A stretch of 15,241 nucleotides of DNA from an uncultured Oscillospiraceae bacterium. GTDB taxonomy: Bacteria; Bacillota; Clostridia; Oscillospirales; Oscillospiraceae. Positions 12,941-15,241 of this stretch are shown here, one piece after another. Within the stretch, counting starts at the first letter, position 1; each line of letters starts with the position of its first letter. The notes beneath the pieces are model-generated. The model did not search any database and was not told the origin of the DNA. It saw only the letters and a program-made list of their open reading frames with translations. The DNA is taken from contig CALWXI010000017.1 of NCBI GenBank assembly GCA_944385455.1, positions 1 through 15,241 of the forward strand. The letters are read 5' to 3'. The position numbers and the translations under genes are program-made.

Positions 12941-12966
12941 AAAGGGGGGACAAAAGTCCCCCCTTT
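12941..12966 (-). terminator. Hairpin after efp
   Basis: Perfect 11-bp stem (12941-12951 with 12956-12966) with a 4-nt loop, 7 nt after the efp stop. The minus-strand tail has almost no T tract, so termination may be partial and the CD1247-like gene could receive read-through. Confidence 0.7.
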
Positions 12967-12973
12967 TTGACAA

Positions 12974-13543
12974 TTATTCCTTGCAGCGGCCCAGATACTC
13001 GCCGGTGCGGGTATCGATGGTGATCTTTTCGCCCTCGCTGATAAACAGAGGCACCTTGATCTGGGCGCCGGTCTCCAGGGTGGCGGGCTTGGTGACGTTG
13101 GTGGCGGTGTCGCCCTTGACGCCGGGCTCAGTCTCGGTGACCACCAGGTCCATGAAGTTGGGCACTTCCACAGAGAACACGCTGCCCTTGTAGCTCAGCA
13201 GCTTGCACATGGTGTTCTCCTTGACGAACTTGAAGCCGTCGCCCAGCACATCCCGGTTCAGCGGGGTCATGTCAAAGGTCTCGGGGTCCATGAAGTAGTA
13301 CAGGTCCCCGTCGTTGTAGCTGTACTCGGCGTCTTTGCGCTCCACGAAGGCCTGCTCGAACTTGGCGGTCGGGTTGAAGGACGTTTCCGTGACGGCACCG
13401 GTCACCACATTCTTCATCTTGGTACGCACAAAGGCAGCACCCTTGCCGGGCTTGACGTGCTGGAACTCCACCACCGTCATGACTTTGCCGTCCATCTCGA
13501 ACGTCACACCATTCCGGAACTCGCCGGCAGTAATCGTAGGCAT
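12974..13543 (-). CDS. efp: Elongation factor P
   Basis: Translation factor that relieves ribosomes stalled at polyproline by stabilising the peptidyl-tRNA in the P site. Its 189 residues form three beta-barrel domains. The domain I loop HVKPGKGAAF carries Lys34, the residue modified post-translationally in many bacteria (the type here cannot be told). The C-terminal signature VTETEPGVKGDTATNVTKPA is present. A strong AGGAGG lies 8 nt before the ATG. The leader of about 80 nt contains a perfect small hairpin GAGGA-AATG-TCCTC. Neighbours do not suggest a partner, and no lysine-modification enzyme is in the window. Confidence 0.97.
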   Translation of the reverse strand: MPTITAGEFRNGVTFEMDGKVMTVVEFQHVKPGKGAAFVRTKMKNVVTGAVTETSFNPTAKFEQAFVERKDAEYSYNDGDLYYFMDPETFDMTPLNRDVLGDGFKFVKENTMCKLLSYKGSVFSVEVPNFMDLVVTETEPGVKGDTATNVTKPATLETGAQIKVPLFISEGEKITIDTRTGEYLGRCKE

Positions 13544-13631
13544 AGATCTTCCTCCTCACAAATCTTACGAGAAAACGACCTGCGGGAGGACATTTCCTCG
13601 AATTTTCCATATCTAGTCCATAGCCGAAGAT

Positions 13632-13660
13632 ATTTTACCGTATGTTGCCCGCTATTGCAA
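13632..13660 (-). promoter_or_regulatory. Promoter of efp
   Basis: On the minus strand, TTGCAA (13655-13660), a 17-nt spacer and TAAAAT (13632-13637). Between it and yqeG no terminator is evident, so some efp message may come from the yqeG promoter. Confidence 0.65.
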
Positions 13661-13688
13661 GTATTTTTCCGGGACTTCCCTGTTTTTT

Positions 13689-14201
13689 TCACGTCTCCCC
13701 GGCTCCCCGGCGGCGGCAGACGGCCTTGAAGGGCGCCTGCAGGGCGTGGAGCACCTTCTGCCACGCCGTCACGGCGCCGCCCGCCGGCTCCACCATCAGC
13801 GCCAGGACTCCCGCCCGGTTGGCCGCCAGCATATCGGTGAGCAGCTTGTCCCCCAGCATAGCGGTCTGGGACGGCTCTGCTCCGGCCCGGGCCATGGCGG
13901 CCCGCAGCCCCCGGGTGGAGGGCTTTCCCGCCCGGCCCTGATACGGCACCCCCAGGTCCGCGCAGAACTCCTGCACCCGGTGGCCGGAACGGTTGTTGGA
14001 GACGATCATAAAACGGATGCCCCGAGCCTCCAGCTCCCCGATCCAGTCCCGCAGCGCCTGGTCCGGCCGGGCCGTCTTTTTGGCTGCCAGCGTAAAGTCC
14101 AGATCGCTGAGCAGCAGCGAAACACCCTGCTTTTCCAGGTATTCCGGGCGGATGTCGGCGTAGCGGTCCACCACCCGGTGGGGAATCAGGGAAAACGGCA
14201 T
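13689..14201 (-). CDS. YqeG-family HAD-IIIA phosphatase
   Basis: Haloacid dehalogenase superfamily phosphatase of 170 residues, the normal size for YqeG, a family related to the yeast phosphatidylglycerophosphate phosphatase Gep4. Motif I is LSDLDFTL, with nucleophile Asp33 and acid/base Asp35; family members usually read DLDNTL, so Phe replaces Asn here. Motif II is VSNN (67-70), the motif III lysine is Lys93 (GKPSTRG), and motif IV is GDKLLTD (117-123). The fold is complete, so it should be active; the substrate is not proven. The frame runs further upstream, but the ATG at 14201 follows AAGGAG by 7 nt and matches the usual YqeG N-terminus. The C-terminus is Arg-rich. Confidence 0.85.
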   Translation of the reverse strand: MPFSLIPHRVVDRYADIRPEYLEKQGVSLLLSDLDFTLAAKKTARPDQALRDWIGELEARGIRFMIVSNNRSGHRVQEFCADLGVPYQGRAGKPSTRGLRAAMARAGAEPSQTAMLGDKLLTDMLAANRAGVLALMVEPAGGAVTAWQKVLHALQAPFKAVCRRRGAGET

Positions 14202-14242
14202 AGTCGGCTCCTTATCTGCATATACATGCGGTGTAATTGTTC

Positions 14243-14278
14243 TGCTATCAGTATAGCAATTCCCGCTGAAGGATACAA
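14243..14278 (-). promoter_or_regulatory. yqeG promoter with overlapping inverted repeat
   Basis: On the minus strand, TTGTAT (14273-14278), a 17-nt spacer and TATACT (14250-14255) preceded by TGC, an extended -10. A perfect inverted repeat TGCTAT-CAGT-ATAGCA (14243-14258) overlaps the -10 box. No clear plus-strand promoter for the divergent gene was found. Confidence 0.5.
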
Positions 14279-14290
14279 GGGGGAGATCGT

Positions 14291-15064
14291 TTGCAGCTCT
14301 ATCTGTCCGCCTCACCGGATCAGGTCCGGGAAGCCGCCGGCTTTTGCCGCAATCTGGCCCATGCTGCCTACCGGATCGGGCCGGAGTCCGCTCTGCTGCG
14401 CAAAAGCGTTCTGCTGCAGACCCGAGGAGGACTGCTGTCCCTCAGCGATGCCCAGGCGCCCATGGTGGAAGACCCGGCGTCCCTGTGCGCCCAGATCCAG
14501 CGGGAGTGCAGCCGCCGGGGCTACAACGGCGTGGTGCTGGACTTCGAGGCCGCGCCCCGGGCAGACCTTCTGGCCTTGGCGGGACAGCTGAGCCGGACGC
14601 TGGCTTCCGCCAAACGGGCGCTGTATGCCACGGAGGGCTATGCCCGGGCCGCGCAAAGCGCGTCGGCGCTGATCTGCACAGCCCTCTCCGGCGGCAGCTT
14701 CACGCAATATCTCCAGGAGGCGGCAGGCCGCATGGGCGGTCCCGGACGCATCGCCCTGGACGTCCAGCGGCTGCGGATGGATTTTCGGCTCCCCGCCCGC
14801 ACCGGACAGGGGGATCTCCTCACCCAGGCACAGCTCCAGGCTCTGCTGAAGCAGGAATCCCCTTCCGTATTTTTCTCCCGGGATCTGTGCGCCCGGTACT
14901 TCACATATCTTCGGGAGGGCGAGGCTCACTTCGTCCTCTTCGACGACGCGGACACCCTGCGCCAAAAGCTCCGGGCCGGTACGGCCCTGGGCATCCCGGC
15001 GGCTTTCTTCGTCTGGCCTGAGATCCGGGACATCGCCGCCGCGCTGTTTTCCCGCCAGGGATAA
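14291..15064 (+). CDS. Hypothetical TIM-barrel protein with a GH18-like active-site motif
   Basis: Not recognised as a named gene. The 257-residue protein contains RRGYNGVVLDFEA (residues 75-87), which resembles the strand-4 signature of family 18 glycoside hydrolases and YaaH/SleL-type spore proteins (DG-x-D-x-D-x-E), with Asp84 and the catalytic-like Glu86. GIPAAFFVWPEIRDI near the C-terminus looks like a last barrel strand with the usual tryptophan. It has no signal peptide, LysM or membrane segment, unlike most secreted GH18 enzymes, and is shorter than a full GH18 domain (about 300 or more residues). The start is TTG with AAGGGGGAG 5 nt upstream. It could be a cytoplasmic glycosidase or a non-catalytic relative. 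Confidence 0.65.
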   Translation: MQLYLSASPDQVREAAGFCRNLAHAAYRIGPESALLRKSVLLQTRGGLLSLSDAQAPMVEDPASLCAQIQRECSRRGYNGVVLDFEAAPRADLLALAGQLSRTLASAKRALYATEGYARAAQSASALICTALSGGSFTQYLQEAAGRMGGPGRIALDVQRLRMDFRLPARTGQGDLLTQAQLQALLKQESPSVFFSRDLCARYFTYLREGEAHFVLFDDADTLRQKLRAGTALGIPAAFFVWPEIRDIAAALFSRQG

Positions 15065-15097
15065 AAAAGGAAGCTGTGCTTCACACAGCTTCCTTTT
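15065..15097. terminator. Bidirectional terminator between the GH18-like gene and rpsU
   Basis: Fourteen-base-pair stem (15065-15078 with 15084-15097) and loop CTTCA, with A/T runs on both sides. It starts immediately after the TAA of the plus-strand gene. On the minus strand it serves rpsU, whose stop is 8 nt away. Confidence 0.9.
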
Positions 15098-15104
15098 CAA
15101 GGGA

Positions 15105-15241
15105 TCAATAATATCGCTTCTTGTTCTTGCGAGCGGCCTCAGACTTCTTGCGGCGCTTGACACTGGGGCTCTCATAATGCTCTCTCTTGCGGACCTCGGC
15201 AATCACACCCGCCTTGGCGCAGCTGCGCTTGAAACGCTTCA
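15105..15241 (-). CDS. rpsU: Ribosomal protein bS21, 3' part (gene runs off the right edge)
   Basis: Small-subunit ribosomal protein bS21. The visible 44 codons plus stop read KRFKRSCAKAGVIAEVRKRE, then HYESPSVKRRKKSEAARKNK and KRYY. These are the characteristic basic, arginine/lysine-rich bS21 sequence and C-terminus. The start (about 14 residues) lies beyond the window, so promoter and partners cannot be seen. The gene ends next to a strong shared terminator. Confidence 0.95.
   Translation of the reverse strand, partial: KRFKRSCAKAGVIAEVRKREHYESPSVKRRKKSEAARKNKKRYY

Noticed and set aside
1..15241. CRISPR array or defence island
   Set aside because: No regularly spaced repeats with unique spacers; the only long periodic structure is the coding Sel1 array.

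Overview
The window is GC-rich, densely coded chromosomal DNA. It has Gram-positive signals: strong AGGAGG-type ribosome sites, several TTG starts, and sigma-A-like promoters close to TTGACA-17-TATAAT. Gene content (clostridial-type DtxR regulator, type II pantothenate kinase, CD1247-type acidic zinc-ribbon protein, YqeG phosphatase, bS21) points to an anaerobic Clostridia member, probably an Oscillospiraceae-like gut bacterium. The genus is inference. I saw no phage, transposase, CRISPR or secretion genes. Most of the window is housekeeping.

Region 1 (1-3570, + strand): an operon of three unrelated metallopeptidases, an M29 aminopeptidase, PepT (M20) and an M24 Xaa-Pro-type peptidase. They are 1-4 nt apart and end at a strong hairpin terminator. 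Together they would finish degrading di-, tri- and oligopeptides, including proline-containing ones. Facing them is a short DtxR/MntR-family regulator with a TTG start and a palindrome inside its own promoter. Divergent from it is a small flavodoxin of the BilS-like type.

Region 2 (4571-5166): little intact protein-coding sequence. It holds the flavodoxin terminator, a shattered ribH (lumazine synthase) relic on the minus strand, and a tRNA-Gln(CUG) gene. The tRNA has a perfect-consensus promoter, a 26-bp near-perfect palindrome at its presumed start site, and a perfect 16-bp-stem terminator.

Region 3 (5167-9860, minus strand): an operon reading cardiolipin synthase, then a TtcA-like tRNA thiolase, then a 713-residue Sel1-repeat protein with an N-terminal zinc ribbon. 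The repeat part was built by duplicating four-repeat blocks.

Region 4 (9881-12442): divergent cofactor genes, nicotinate phosphoribosyltransferase (NAD salvage, minus) and type II pantothenate kinase (CoA, plus). The shared ~200-bp region is dense with candidate operators. These include a NiaR-like site at the pncB start, TGTCAAAT repeats one helical turn apart, and an inverted repeat in the coaW promoter spacer.

Region 5 (12451-15241): a CD1247-type zinc-ribbon protein, efp and yqeG on the minus strand; a divergent TIM-barrel protein with a GH18-like active-site motif on the plus strand; and the 3' part of rpsU entering from the right edge. No obviously new multi-gene system is visible. The most unusual items are the ribH relic, the tRNA-Gln promoter palindrome, the regulator's in-promoter operator, the pncB/coaW control region and the Sel1/zinc-ribbon protein.
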